Assembly: GCA_943914355.1 (NCBI GenBank)
Contig: CALUBS010000004.1
Location: 43,353 to 107,352, forward strand
Origin: an uncultured Corynebacterium sp.
Lineage (GTDB): Bacteria > Actinomycetota > Actinomycetes > Mycobacteriales > Mycobacteriaceae
Direction: 5' to 3'
DNA: 64,000 nucleotides
Shown here one piece after another: positions 28,772 to 37,795 of this stretch (position 1 is its first letter; every line of letters starts with the position of its first letter). The notes beneath the pieces are model-generated. The model saw only the letters and a list, made by a program, of their open reading frames with translations. It did no database searches and was not told the origin of the DNA. A program made the position numbers and the translations under genes.

Positions 28772-28927
28772 ATGAATTCTTTATGGTTATGGATCGGCAT
28801 AGCAATCGTTGTCATTGTGCTGATTGTCGTCTTTATTGCAATCGGCAAAAAGCGCGGTGAATCGAAGAAGGTTTCTTTCGAGAAACCCAAGGAAGAAGAG
28901 CCAAAGCAGCTAACCCAAGAGCAATAG
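28772..28927 (+). CDS. ftsY: FtsY N-terminal membrane anchor fragment, ended by an in-frame TAG
   Basis: ATG 28772 opens a frame encoding one membrane helix (WLWIGIAIVVIVLIVVFIAI) and a charged stretch ending LTQEQ before TAG at 28925-28927 (codon 52). The same frame then runs on without any stop for 1.85 kb into the FtsY GTPase domain, beginning SGNYQAKSGFNFAPAGAK. A single CAG to TAG change would explain the break. Corynebacterial FtsY proteins have this anchor plus acidic region, so this is the 5' end of ftsY. A -10-like CACTAT or TATAGA lies a few bases before the ATG. Confidence 0.75.
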   Translation: MNSLWLWIGIAIVVIVLIVVFIAIGKKRGESKKVSFEKPKEEEPKQLTQEQ

Positions 28928-29293
28928 TCCGGCAATTACCAGGCGAAGTCTGGCTTCAACTTTGCCCCAGCGGGCGCGAAAGAAACCGAGAAGGTAGCGC
29001 AGGAGAAGCCACAGCAGGCTAAGCAGGAGCAGCAGCCGGAAACTTCGGAGCAGTCGGAGCCCACCGCCACCGATATCGCAAACGCCCAGCTCAACGGTGA
29101 AGAGCCGCCGACAGCCAAGCGATCTGCACCGGCTAAGGATAAAGGCACTGCACCCGAAAAGGAGGCCCAGCAGGAAGAAACGCAGCGCCAAGAACCTGCA
29201 GAAGAGGGCGGCGTAGCCAAGCAGGATAAGGACACAGGAAAAGACGACGGCGCTGGCGATGAAGCTGAGGCCGATTCCGAGACCAAGCCTACG

Positions 29294-30781
29294 GTGGATA
29301 AGTCCGAGGGTAAGGGTGTTGCCGGAACGGCCGTTGCCGCTGCAGCCGCCACTGGAGGAGTCGGTGCCGCTGCTGCCGCCTCTGGTGACCGCCAAGAATC
29401 CGCCGCAGATAACGAAGCGGATAAAGAACCTGCAGATCAGGCAGAGGACCAATCTGATAAGCCGGATTCCGCGCAGGCTTCCACACCTGCTTCTGGTGAG
29501 AAGGAAGCAGAAGAAAAAGAAGCAAAGGGCAGCGAGCAATCCGCCCCAGCTGCTGCCGAGAAACCTGCGGCAGCGAGCGCAGGCGAACGCGGCGAGCCGG
29601 ACCATGAAGAAAAAGCCCCAGAAGACGTTGTATCCGTCGAGGCCGCCGAGGTAGAAGATGAATCGCCGGTTTTTGACGCGGTAGTAGATGATAAAGACGC
29701 AGATCACATCGAAGAACGAGTCGATAACCACGAGGAAGCCGAAGAAGCCGCAGCTGCAGCCGATGCACAAACGGATGCTGCGGAAGCGGCCAAGGAACAA
29801 ACCCCTGTACCAGATGGTGAACCTGCTGCGGCGGGCCAGCCCACCGAGGACATCGCTCCGGCGGGAGGCCGCCTCGGCCGACTGCGCGGCCGCCTCTCTC
29901 GTTCCCATAACGCCATCGGCCAAGGACTGATGGGGATCCTTTCCGCCGGCGATCTGGATGAAGACGCCTGGGAGGAAATTGAAGATACCCTCATCATGGC
30001 GGACCTCGGCACCAAGTCCACGATGAAGGTCACCGATTCTTTGCGTGACAAGATCGCTGAGCGTGGCGTGTCGAGCGAAGAAGAAGCACGTGCGATGCTG
30101 CGTGAATGCCTCATCGAGGCCTGCCACCCAGAAATGGATCGCTCCATTCGCGCGATGCCTAATGACGGCAAGCCGGCCATCGTGATGGTCGTGGGTGTTA
30201 ACGGCACCGGTAAGACCACCACCACCGGTAAGCTCGCCCGCGTCCTCGTATCGATGGACCACAGTGTCTTGCTGGGTGCGGCAGATACTTTCCGCGCCGC
30301 AGCGGCTGACCAGCTAGAAACTTGGGGGCGCCGCGTGGGCGCCGAAACCGTGCGCGGCAAGGAAGGCGCAGACCCTGCCTCCGTGGCCTTTGATGCTGTG
30401 GCCACCGGTGTGGAGCAGCAGGTCGACGTCGTCTTGGTTGATACGGCCGGCCGCCTGCACACCTCGACCGACCTGATGGATCAGCTGGGCAAGGTCAAGC
30501 GCGTTGTAGAAAAGAAGACCGAGGTTGATGAGGTCCTCTTGGTCCTCGACGCCACGGTGGGCCAAAACGGCCTGACACAGGCCCGCATTTTCCGCGAGGT
30601 CGTGGACATCTCCGGCGTAGTGCTCACCAAGCTCGATGGCACGGCGAAGGGCGGCATCGTCTTCCAGGTGCAAGAAGAATTGGGCGTTCCAGTCAAGCTT
30701 GTGGGCTTGGGCGAGGGCGCCGATGATCTTGCACCATTCGAAGTCGAAGGATTTGTCGATGCCTTGTTAGGCGAGAAATAG
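29294..30781 (+). CDS. ftsY: Signal recognition particle receptor FtsY (part after the in-frame stop)
   Basis: 495 codons from the first in-frame start (GTG 29294) after the TAG at 28925; bases 28928-29293 are in-frame coding remnant. Residues 1 to about 190 are the Ala/Glu/Pro-rich acidic A region; the N domain follows (GILSAGDLDEDAWEEIEDTL) and then the G domain with GVNGTGKTTTTGKLA (about 300-314), DTAGRLHTSTDLMDQL and LTKLDGTAKGG. FtsY receives Ffh-ribosome complexes at the membrane. GTG 29294 lacks a ribosome-binding site, so how the GTPase part is made is unclear: readthrough, reinitiation, or a sequence error in the TAG. The NG domain is intact. Confidence 0.85.
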   Translation: MDKSEGKGVAGTAVAAAAATGGVGAAAAASGDRQESAADNEADKEPADQAEDQSDKPDSAQASTPASGEKEAEEKEAKGSEQSAPAAAEKPAAASAGERGEPDHEEKAPEDVVSVEAAEVEDESPVFDAVVDDKDADHIEERVDNHEEAEEAAAAADAQTDAAEAAKEQTPVPDGEPAAAGQPTEDIAPAGGRLGRLRGRLSRSHNAIGQGLMGILSAGDLDEDAWEEIEDTLIMADLGTKSTMKVTDSLRDKIAERGVSSEEEARAMLRECLIEACHPEMDRSIRAMPNDGKPAIVMVVGVNGTGKTTTTGKLARVLVSMDHSVLLGAADTFRAAAADQLETWGRRVGAETVRGKEGADPASVAFDAVATGVEQQVDVVLVDTAGRLHTSTDLMDQLGKVKRVVEKKTEVDEVLLVLDATVGQNGLTQARIFREVVDISGVVLTKLDGTAKGGIVFQVQEELGVPVKLVGLGEGADDLAPFEVEGFVDALLGEK

Positions 30782-30804
30782 GGACTCCTTCAACCGGCTT
30801 AGAT

Positions 30805-30866
30805 AACTCCCCAGGACCCCGGCTGCTTACAAAAGCGAGAAAGCCGCGGGCGCTGGGGAGTTTTCT
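30805..30866 (+). terminator. Terminator after ftsY
   Basis: AACTCCCCAG at 30805-30814 pairs with CTGGGGAGTT at 30853-30862, followed by TTCT. The long loop contains a smaller GGCT/AGCC element. Confidence 0.7.
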
Positions 30867-30977
30867 CTCGCCTATGTGCCGTGCATGTATGCCCCGCGAG
30901 CATGGGATGCCCTGAATTACTGTGATCTGGATTGGGTTGGTGAGCAATGGTAATCTGGTAGGGCTGTATTTAGTGAT

Positions 30978-30998
30978 TTGGTGCGAAATTCGCACCAA
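30978..30998. promoter_or_regulatory. Perfect palindrome in the Mrp operon leader
   Basis: TTGGTGCGAA, one A, then TTCGCACCAA: 10-bp arms around a single base, 33 bp before the GTG of mnhA. It may be an operator, or, as RNA, an 8-bp stem with an AAATT loop near the ribosome-binding site. A TAATCT (30952-30957) upstream could be the -10. Confidence 0.5.
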
Positions 30999-31030
30999 TC
31001 CAAGACCAAGGTTCGTGAGGCAAGTATTTC

Positions 31031-34012
31031 GTGACGCTACTTTTTGCTGTCCTCCTTGCGGCATTGGCAGTGATCTTGGCACCGGTGACCGTAAAGGTCA
31101 TGGACCGACAGGCAGGCTATCCATTAGCTGGCCTTTTTCTCATTGCGGCGGTGCTCATTGCTAAGGATTTTTCTGCCATTGCAGCGGGAGAGGAACTCAG
31201 TTTCCAAGCCACCTGGGTACGCGATTTTATTGCACCGGGGGTTGACGTAAGTTTCGCTCTGCGTGGAGATGCATTGAGCATCTTCTTCGCCATGTTGGCT
31301 CTTGTCATTGGCGCTGTCGTGTTGACGTACTCGGCAGCCTATCTCCCTAAAAACGAGGGAAATACGAGCTTTTATACACTGATGACGGCATTCACGCTGT
31401 CCATCTTGTTACTGGTTCTGGCCAATGACGTTGTTGTCCTATTCCTCGCCTGGGAGCTTGTCTCCTTGGCATCTTTCATGCTCATCGCGCGTTCTGGCTC
31501 TGGGGGAGAGGCAGGTTCCCAGCGCACCTTAATTCTGACGTTTATCGGTGGCCTTACGCTATTGACGGCATTAGGCATTGCCGCAGTGACCACTGGTTCG
31601 ACCACCATTTCTGAGATCCTCGCATCCTCGGTATGGGATGAACGACCAGGTGTGACCGCAAGCGTTGCCGTGCTAATCGCGGCTTCTGCCTTTACCAAGT
31701 CCGCTCAATTCCCATTCCACTTCTGGCTGCCAGAAGCCATGGCCGCCGCTACGCCAGTCTCGGCGTTCCTGCATGCCGCGGCCGTGGTCAAGGCGGGCAT
31801 CTACTTGCTCATTCGCTTCTCCACGATCTTTTACGACGTCGCGGTGTGGAACTGGGTGCTCATCGTCGTCGGTATGGGTACGGCGGTTATGTCCGCGGTA
31901 TTTGCGGTGCAAAAGACGGACCTGAAGAAGCTGACCGCTTATTCCACCGTGTCCCACTTGGGTTGGATCGTCGCCACTATCGGTGTGGGCACCCCGTTCG
32001 CTATCGGTGCGGCACTGGTACACACCTTGGCACACGCGCTCTTCAAGTCCTCGCTGTTCATGCTCATCGGCGTCATTGACCATGAAGCAGGTTCGCGCGA
32101 TATCCGCCGCCTTGGCCCGCTGTGGAATAAGATGCCGTGGACGTTTGGCTCTGTAGTCATCGGCGCCGCATCCATGGCTGCGGTACCTCCGCTGCTGGGC
32201 TTTGTGTCCAAGGAAGGCATGCTCACTGCCTTTGAGGATGCCCCCATTGGCGGCGCAGGCCAAGCAATCTTGCTTGCCGTGGCAGGAATCGGTGCCTTCT
32301 TTACCTTCACCTACTCAGCAAAGATCGTCTTCGGCGCATTCTTCGATGGGCCACGGTCCATGGACGATGTCCACGAAGCCCCAGTTTCCCTGTGGCTTCC
32401 TGCAGCGCTACCGGGCTTTATGTCCCTGCCGCTCGTCTTCGTCCTGGGCATTTTCGATGAGCCTTTGGAGCATGCCGTTGGCGCCGTGGGCATGGAAACG
32501 CATGCTCACCTTGCGGTATGGCATGGAATCAACGTGCCATTTATCATTTCGGTCCTCGTGCTGGTAGCCGGAATTGCGGCCATCTTTGTCCGCAAGAAGA
32601 TGTGGCCGGCTTTCGAGGGACGCAACTTCATGCCGCGCAGCGGCAACGAGCTCCTGCAAAGCCTGCAAGATGGCTGCGCCAAGCTCGGCCAGGTATTGGG
32701 CAAAATGTCCGATTCCCACAATCCGTCTCGCCACATTTTGCCGATTGTCATCGTGGTTATTGTTCTTGCTGGTACTACGTTGTTCGGCGAGGGAGTCGAC
32801 GGCGTACCGCTGCAACCGCGCGTCGATGGGCTAGACAACCCGTGGGACCTGCTGCCATTGGGCATTATTGCGTTGTCCGTATTCGGGCTGGTGCGCACCA
32901 AGAACCGCCTTACCGGCGCCGTCATGATCGGCATTGCGGGTACAGGCGTTACCTTGCAGATGTTCCTCTTGGGCGCACCGGATGTGGCACTTACCCAGTT
33001 CATGGTGGAAGCACTGTCTGTGGTCGTCATGATGATGGTGCTGCGTTACCTGCCAGAGACCTTCCAGCCGGTTACGGATAAATCTCGCAGGGTGGGCTCC
33101 ATCGGCATCGCCGTATTGGCCGGTGTTGCGGCCTTCCTCGGAGTCTGGGGCCTGATGGGTCGGCACGAACGCTCGGACCTGGCGCTGTGGTACCTCGACA
33201 AGGCACCGGATATCACGGGTGGCGATAACGTCGTGGCCACCATCATCGTGGAATTCCGTGCACTCGATACCTTGGGCGAGCTGTCCGTGCTGGGCATGGC
33301 CGCCGTCGTTATTGCAGCCATTACCACCACGCTGCCGCGCTTCCCGTTCAGCTCGGGCACGCGCCCGGCACCATTCGGTCAGTCGCAGCTGAACTCCGTA
33401 CCGTTGCGTAAGGGAATCAATATTGTCATTCCTTTGCTCATCATCATGTCCGTCATCGTGTTCTTCCGCGGACACAATGCTTCCGGCGGCGGATTCCCCG
33501 CTGCGCTCATCATGGGTGCGGCCATTGGTCTGACCTATCTGTCCCGCGGCTCCGATGAGATTGTCTTCGGACGCATGACCCCAGTGCACCTCACCGGCAT
33601 TGGCATCATTACGGCGCTGTTGGCAGGCTTTATCGGTTACTGGCACGACGGACTTGGCAATGGTGGTTTCCTCACTGCCTTGCACGGTGAGGCCTTTGGC
33701 CAGCACTGGACGACATCCCTCATCTTCGACCTCGGTATTTACTTGGCGGTGTTGGGCATGCTCACGATGGCCATCAACGCCTTGGGCGGCTACCTCAGGC
33801 CTGGTACCGAGCGGGACTTCCTGCCATGGATCCACGATGATGACTCGGCTCTGCCGGCGACGCCGCGCATTGCCGTTGAGGATGCGGACGATCCGTACCC
33901 AGAACCAATCAACCCGTCGACGGATCCGCTTGCTTTGCTCAGCCCTAAAGAGGCAAAGACAAAGACAAAGCAACGTCGCCGTTCTAACGCCAACCGAGGA
34001 GGGGAGAAGTAA
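31031..34012 (+). CDS. mnhA: Mrp/Mnh cation:proton antiporter, fused A and B subunits
   Basis: 993 residues, around 20 or more membrane helices. The first 500 residues are the NuoL-like MrpA antiporter module with the conserved ELVSLASFMLI (ion-path Glu), FTKSAQFPFHFWLPEAMAAATPVSAFLHAAAVVKAG and HLGWIVATIG; about residues 570-700 are the MrpA C-terminal (MrpA/B-like) part with GTGVTLQMFLLGAPDVALTQFMVEALSVVVMMMVLR; the final 200 residues are MrpB (GHNASGGGFPAALIMG). Such A-B fusions are typical of corynebacteria. With C-G it exchanges Na+ for H+ and supports salt and alkali tolerance. GTG 31031 with GTGAGGC upstream. Confidence 0.93.
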   Translation: MTLLFAVLLAALAVILAPVTVKVMDRQAGYPLAGLFLIAAVLIAKDFSAIAAGEELSFQATWVRDFIAPGVDVSFALRGDALSIFFAMLALVIGAVVLTYSAAYLPKNEGNTSFYTLMTAFTLSILLLVLANDVVVLFLAWELVSLASFMLIARSGSGGEAGSQRTLILTFIGGLTLLTALGIAAVTTGSTTISEILASSVWDERPGVTASVAVLIAASAFTKSAQFPFHFWLPEAMAAATPVSAFLHAAAVVKAGIYLLIRFSTIFYDVAVWNWVLIVVGMGTAVMSAVFAVQKTDLKKLTAYSTVSHLGWIVATIGVGTPFAIGAALVHTLAHALFKSSLFMLIGVIDHEAGSRDIRRLGPLWNKMPWTFGSVVIGAASMAAVPPLLGFVSKEGMLTAFEDAPIGGAGQAILLAVAGIGAFFTFTYSAKIVFGAFFDGPRSMDDVHEAPVSLWLPAALPGFMSLPLVFVLGIFDEPLEHAVGAVGMETHAHLAVWHGINVPFIISVLVLVAGIAAIFVRKKMWPAFEGRNFMPRSGNELLQSLQDGCAKLGQVLGKMSDSHNPSRHILPIVIVVIVLAGTTLFGEGVDGVPLQPRVDGLDNPWDLLPLGIIALSVFGLVRTKNRLTGAVMIGIAGTGVTLQMFLLGAPDVALTQFMVEALSVVVMMMVLRYLPETFQPVTDKSRRVGSIGIAVLAGVAAFLGVWGLMGRHERSDLALWYLDKAPDITGGDNVVATIIVEFRALDTLGELSVLGMAAVVIAAITTTLPRFPFSSGTRPAPFGQSQLNSVPLRKGINIVIPLLIIMSVIVFFRGHNASGGGFPAALIMGAAIGLTYLSRGSDEIVFGRMTPVHLTGIGIITALLAGFIGYWHDGLGNGGFLTALHGEAFGQHWTTSLIFDLGIYLAVLGMLTMAINALGGYLRPGTERDFLPWIHDDDSALPATPRIAVEDADDPYPEPINPSTDPLALLSPKEAKTKTKQRRRSNANRGGEK

Positions 34013-34488
34013 TGATTCTCGCGTTAACTATCGCCATCCTCATCGGTGGCGCCGTCTACCTCATTCAACAACGCGGCTTGGTTCGCATTGTGTTGGGCAT
34101 GATGGCATTCGGTCACGGTGCCAACCTGACCTTGTTGGCCACTGGCGTGTACTCCTACCGAGGTGAAGCCTTTCCCTCGGAAGTACCCCATGACCAGATG
34201 GCCGATCCGCTACCGCAGGCATTCGTTCTGACGGCCGTTGTTATCTCCATGGCAACCTCCACCATCCTGTTGACCATGGCTGCAATGGGCAAAAATGATG
34301 ACACCGATGTAGTGGAGCCCGTTGATGACAACACCATCGATCACGCATTTTCTACCTTGGGCCGCGATGCCCAGAACCGTGCGATTTTGGAAGAGTCCGC
34401 AAACGAGCTCGATCGCATTGGCCGGGTAGACCACGACACCCCCGTGGCTGAGCGCGGGGTAAGTAGGAAGAAGGAGGATGACAAATAA
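34012..34488 (+). CDS. mnhC: Mrp/Mnh antiporter subunit C
   Basis: 158 residues, NuoK-like. Three membrane helices (residues 4-20, 27-48, 70-92) including VLGMMAFGHGANLTLLATG, the conserved region of MrpC, plus PLPQAFVLTAVVISMATSTILL. The final 60 residues form a long acidic cytoplasmic tail that is absent from shorter homologues. AGGAGGGGAG precedes the ATG and the start overlaps the stop of mnhA by one base. Confidence 0.93.
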   Translation: MILALTIAILIGGAVYLIQQRGLVRIVLGMMAFGHGANLTLLATGVYSYRGEAFPSEVPHDQMADPLPQAFVLTAVVISMATSTILLTMAAMGKNDDTDVVEPVDDNTIDHAFSTLGRDAQNRAILEESANELDRIGRVDHDTPVAERGVSRKKEDDK

Positions 34489-36029
34489 TGGCTGATGTTG
34501 TAGCCCAACTTCTTCCGCTTTTCCCGGCAATTCCGCTTATTGCCGCGGCTCTTGCCCTGTTAGCACCGTGGCCCGCTGTCCGCGATGCAATCATGCTCAT
34601 CATCCCCGGAATCGGTGCCCTGGCCGGCCTGGGACTGTTGATCTACACCATGAACAATGGGGTAGTGGCGCATACCGTGGGCCTCTACGTAGGCAATGTG
34701 GGTATTCCTTTGGTAGCGGATGCCTTCTCCGCGCTAATGATTATCACCACGATGATCGTGGCCTTTGGCGCTAACTGGTTCGCCATCGTGGGCGGGGAGA
34801 CTAAATCCCGTTACTATCCCTCGCTCACCCTGATCCTTATCACCGGTGTGTGCGGTGCGCTGCTGACCGCTGATCTCTTTAACTTCTTCGTGTTTATTGA
34901 GGTCATGCTGCTGCCGTCCTACGGCCTTATCACTATGTCGGGCACGTGGTCGCGCCTGGCAGCAGGACGCGCGTTCGTCCTCGTCAACCTTTTCGCCTCC
35001 ACGCTGCTGGTAGTTGGTGTCGGTTATATCTATTCCGTCACCGGCTCGGTTAACTTGGCTGCCTTGCAGGGAGCCGCCGCTGGCAATGGTCCGGTTACCG
35101 TCGCTGCGGGAATTATTCTCATTGCGATTACCGCCAAGGCCGGCGTGTTCCCAGTGCAGTCCTGGCTGCCGCGTACCTACCCGGGTACCTCGGCCGCGGT
35201 GATGGGGCTCTTCTCCGGCCTGCACACGAAGGTCGCCGTCTACATGCTCTACCGGCTGTACGTGCAGCTTTTCGATCTAGACCAGCGGTGGAACGTGCTC
35301 ATCATCGTCCTCATGCTGATCTCGATGATGATCGGTGCCTTTGGTGGCCTGACCGAAAAGACCATTCGCCGCGTGCTGGGTTACCAGATGCTCAACGGTA
35401 TGCCGTTCATCTTGGTGATGCTGGCCTTTACCTCGGAAGATCCGAGCCGCGCCTTGGCTGCCGGTATCATGTACACGATTCACCACATGGTGACCGTTGG
35501 CTCGTTGATCCTTGCCTCCGGTGCTATTGAAGAGACTTACGGCACGGGTGACTTAACCAAGCTATCCGGCCTCGCACGCCGCGATACCATCATCGCCTGG
35601 ATTTTTGCCGCCGGTGCCTTCTCCGTTGTAGGCTTCCCGCCATTTTCCGGCATGTGGGGCAAGCTCATGATCGTATTCGAGGTTGCCCGCACTGGCGGTG
35701 CTTGGGCTTGGATTGCAATTGCCGCCATCATCGTCGCCTCCTTCGCAGCATTCTTGGCGATGTTGCGCGTCTGGCGCGAAGCCTTCTGGGGGCAGGATTT
35801 GCCCTCGGACAAGGTTCCAGATGAGCTCATCATCCGTAAGAAATTGATGGCGCCTTCTGCAGCGCTCATCCTGGTTTCGCTGGGCATGTTTATTTTCTCC
35901 GGCGTAGTTATTGAGGCGGTGGAAACCGCAGCCGAGCAGTTGCTGGACACGACGGCTTATACTGACACCATCTTGGGCGATGACTCAGCCGCACTACCTA
36001 ATATCGATGACATTCAGGAGGGCCGATAA
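34488..36029 (+). CDS. mnhD: Mrp/Mnh antiporter subunit D
   Basis: 513 residues, about 14 helices, NuoM/N-like antiporter module. Signatures: FFVFIEVMLLPSYGLIT (conserved Glu), ITAKAGVFPVQSWLPRTYPGTSAAVMGLFSGLHTKVAVYMLYR with the channel lysines, and FSVVGFPPFSGMWGKLMI. Works with MnhA as the two proton-pathway subunits. Start overlaps the mnhC stop by one base (TAATG). Confidence 0.94.
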   Translation: MADVVAQLLPLFPAIPLIAAALALLAPWPAVRDAIMLIIPGIGALAGLGLLIYTMNNGVVAHTVGLYVGNVGIPLVADAFSALMIITTMIVAFGANWFAIVGGETKSRYYPSLTLILITGVCGALLTADLFNFFVFIEVMLLPSYGLITMSGTWSRLAAGRAFVLVNLFASTLLVVGVGYIYSVTGSVNLAALQGAAAGNGPVTVAAGIILIAITAKAGVFPVQSWLPRTYPGTSAAVMGLFSGLHTKVAVYMLYRLYVQLFDLDQRWNVLIIVLMLISMMIGAFGGLTEKTIRRVLGYQMLNGMPFILVMLAFTSEDPSRALAAGIMYTIHHMVTVGSLILASGAIEETYGTGDLTKLSGLARRDTIIAWIFAAGAFSVVGFPPFSGMWGKLMIVFEVARTGGAWAWIAIAAIIVASFAAFLAMLRVWREAFWGQDLPSDKVPDELIIRKKLMAPSAALILVSLGMFIFSGVVIEAVETAAEQLLDTTAYTDTILGDDSAALPNIDDIQEGR

Positions 36030-36563
36030 ATGCATGCTGTAGCTTATGCACTCTGGCTCATCAAGGAGATTTTCGTTGCTGGGTTCACCCTGGCGATGTC
36101 AGCATTTAAGCCCGATAACGAGTACCACCCGGTGATCATCCGGTATCCACTGCGCGTTACTAGCGCCTGGGAGATCTTCTGGTTTACTTCGTCCATCACC
36201 GCCACTCCCGGCACGTTGTCTTTGGGACTTCGCGAACCACCGCGGAAGGGTCTGCCTCGTATCGTGCTGGTACAAGCGGTACAGGGCTCTGATCCTGCGT
36301 CGATTGTGGCTGATTTGGCCGATATGGAAGAGCACTTGGCCCCGCGCGTTAAGAGCATCGACTATGGCGTTCCTGGGCAAGGGGATACGACGGAGCTCGA
36401 TGAGGCTTTCTACGAATTCCCGCTGGATACCCTTGGGCGTTATATGCGTTCACCGGATCTCGCGCGGGCGGAGGATACTCCGCTCTCGGAGAGTCAGGCG
36501 GACGTTGAAAAGCCCAAGCACCTCGCCCGGAAAATGCAACGCAGGAAGGAGACCGACCGATGA
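36030..36563 (+). CDS. mnhE: Mrp/Mnh antiporter subunit E
   Basis: 177 residues. The N-terminal helix (LWLIKEIFVAGFTLAMSAF) and the ITATPGTLSLGL stretch identify MrpE; homologues generally run to about 160 residues. A Lys/Arg-rich tail ends the protein. It begins on the base after the mnhD stop, with GGAGGG upstream. Confidence 0.92.
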   Translation: MHAVAYALWLIKEIFVAGFTLAMSAFKPDNEYHPVIIRYPLRVTSAWEIFWFTSSITATPGTLSLGLREPPRKGLPRIVLVQAVQGSDPASIVADLADMEEHLAPRVKSIDYGVPGQGDTTELDEAFYEFPLDTLGRYMRSPDLARAEDTPLSESQADVEKPKHLARKMQRRKETDR

Positions 36564-36850
36564 TTGATTTTGCAACATTGTCCCCATTCGGTTGGGTTGT
36601 ACTAGTGTGCGTGTTCATCATGGGCGGTGCCGCATGGGGCGGGGTGTTATTGGCGCTGCGCACCCGCGATGAGCTCACCCGCGCGGTGATGTCAGACATC
36701 GTCTTTTACGGCATGATTTGCATGTACCTTGGCTGGTCAATGATCAACAATGCCCCCTTGGCCTATGACATTGCCCTCATTGGCGCCATCGCAGCCGGTA
36801 TTTTGCCGACCTTGTCTATGGCCCGCATTATTTCGAAAGGGCGGCGGTAA
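36560..36850 (+). CDS. mnhF: Mrp/Mnh antiporter subunit F
   Basis: 96 residues with three membrane helices; TRDELTRAVMSDIVFYGMICMYLG in the middle matches the MrpF core (family RDxxxRxxxxDxxxxx). AGGAAGGAG is 4-12 nt upstream. Overlaps mnhE by four bases. Confidence 0.92.
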   Translation: MIDFATLSPFGWVVLVCVFIMGGAAWGGVLLALRTRDELTRAVMSDIVFYGMICMYLGWSMINNAPLAYDIALIGAIAAGILPTLSMARIISKGRR

Positions 36851-36853
36851 GCC

Positions 36854-37222
36854 ATGGCTGTATACGAGATTATTGCTTCGGTCCTGCTCATTGTGGCCAC
36901 CATCCTCGTGGTGGCAACCGTGGTTTCCTTGTGGCGCGCACCGGATGCCCTGACCCGAGCCAACCTGATGGGCCCGACCGTGGGGTTGGCTGTGCCGCTT
37001 ATCATCGTCGCCAAGCTTGTGGTGGATTTTGGCCAGGATGGCTTTTCGCTTGGCCTTCTTATCAAGGGGCTCATCGCGTGCTTTGGCGTCTGGATTATCG
37101 GCTCGGTGGGATCGTTTTATCTGGGGCGTTCCATCTATGGCGTTGCGGTTACTGACGTCAAACACGCTAAACACAATAATGAGAAAATTCAGACCGTCTA
37201 CGCTGATGAAGACGAAATCTAG
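36854..37222 (+). CDS. mnhG: Mrp/Mnh antiporter subunit G
   Basis: 122 residues, three membrane helices. MrpG hallmarks: a WRAPDALTRANLMGPTVGLAVPLII core (family form RxPDxYxRxHAxxKxxTLG). It is the last gene of the operon, three bases behind mnhF, and is followed by terminator hairpins. Confidence 0.9.
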   Translation: MAVYEIIASVLLIVATILVVATVVSLWRAPDALTRANLMGPTVGLAVPLIIVAKLVVDFGQDGFSLGLLIKGLIACFGVWIIGSVGSFYLGRSIYGVAVTDVKHAKHNNEKIQTVYADEDEI

Positions 37223-37245
37223 GGTTATCTTTCCCTAATCAGTAG

Positions 37246-37290
37246 CGCGGGTTCGTACCTTCTCCACGGAGGGTGTGCGGCCCGCGTTTC
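37246..37290 (+). terminator. Terminator after the Mrp operon
   Basis: CGCGGG at 37246-37251 pairs with CCCGCG at 37281-37286, with an inner stem (ACCTTCTCC against GGAGGGTGT), then TTTCTT. Confidence 0.65.
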
Positions 37291-37292
37291 TT

Positions 37293-37323
37293 ATCGGCTG
37301 CCGCAGTGCTTACCGCAGCCGAT
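37293..37323. repeat. Second hairpin after the Mrp operon
   Basis: ATCGGCTGC at 37293-37301 pairs with GCAGCCGAT at 37315-37323 with a 13-nt loop. No T tract. It lies between the Mrp terminator and the glnK promoter. Confidence 0.6.
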
Positions 37324-37382
37324 CAAGCCGTAACCTACCGATTGCCACCGTAATTCGGGCACATTCGGAAGTTGGGCGGGGT

Positions 37383-37388
37383 TAGACT
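37383..37388 (+). promoter_or_regulatory. Candidate -10 element of glnK-glnD
   Basis: TAGACT, giving a leader of about 55 nt. I see no AmtR-like box in 37223-37450. Confidence 0.4.
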
Positions 37389-37450
37389 AGAACGCAGCAT
37401 ATCCGCGCCATGCTTGGCCGCCGAATTAGACTTTTCCGTAGGAGGATTAA

Positions 37451-37789
<339 letters not shown>

Positions 37790-37795
37790 GCAACA

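Noticed and set aside
28910-30262. A 450-codon open frame on the strand opposite ftsY
   Set aside because: It mirrors the low-complexity Ala/Glu-rich region of ftsY and gives a Phe/Leu/Arg-rich translation with no family match; the plus strand has FtsY motifs.
32831-33973. 380-codon open frame opposite mnhA
   Set aside because: Antisense to a certain membrane protein; rich in His, Gln and Arg.
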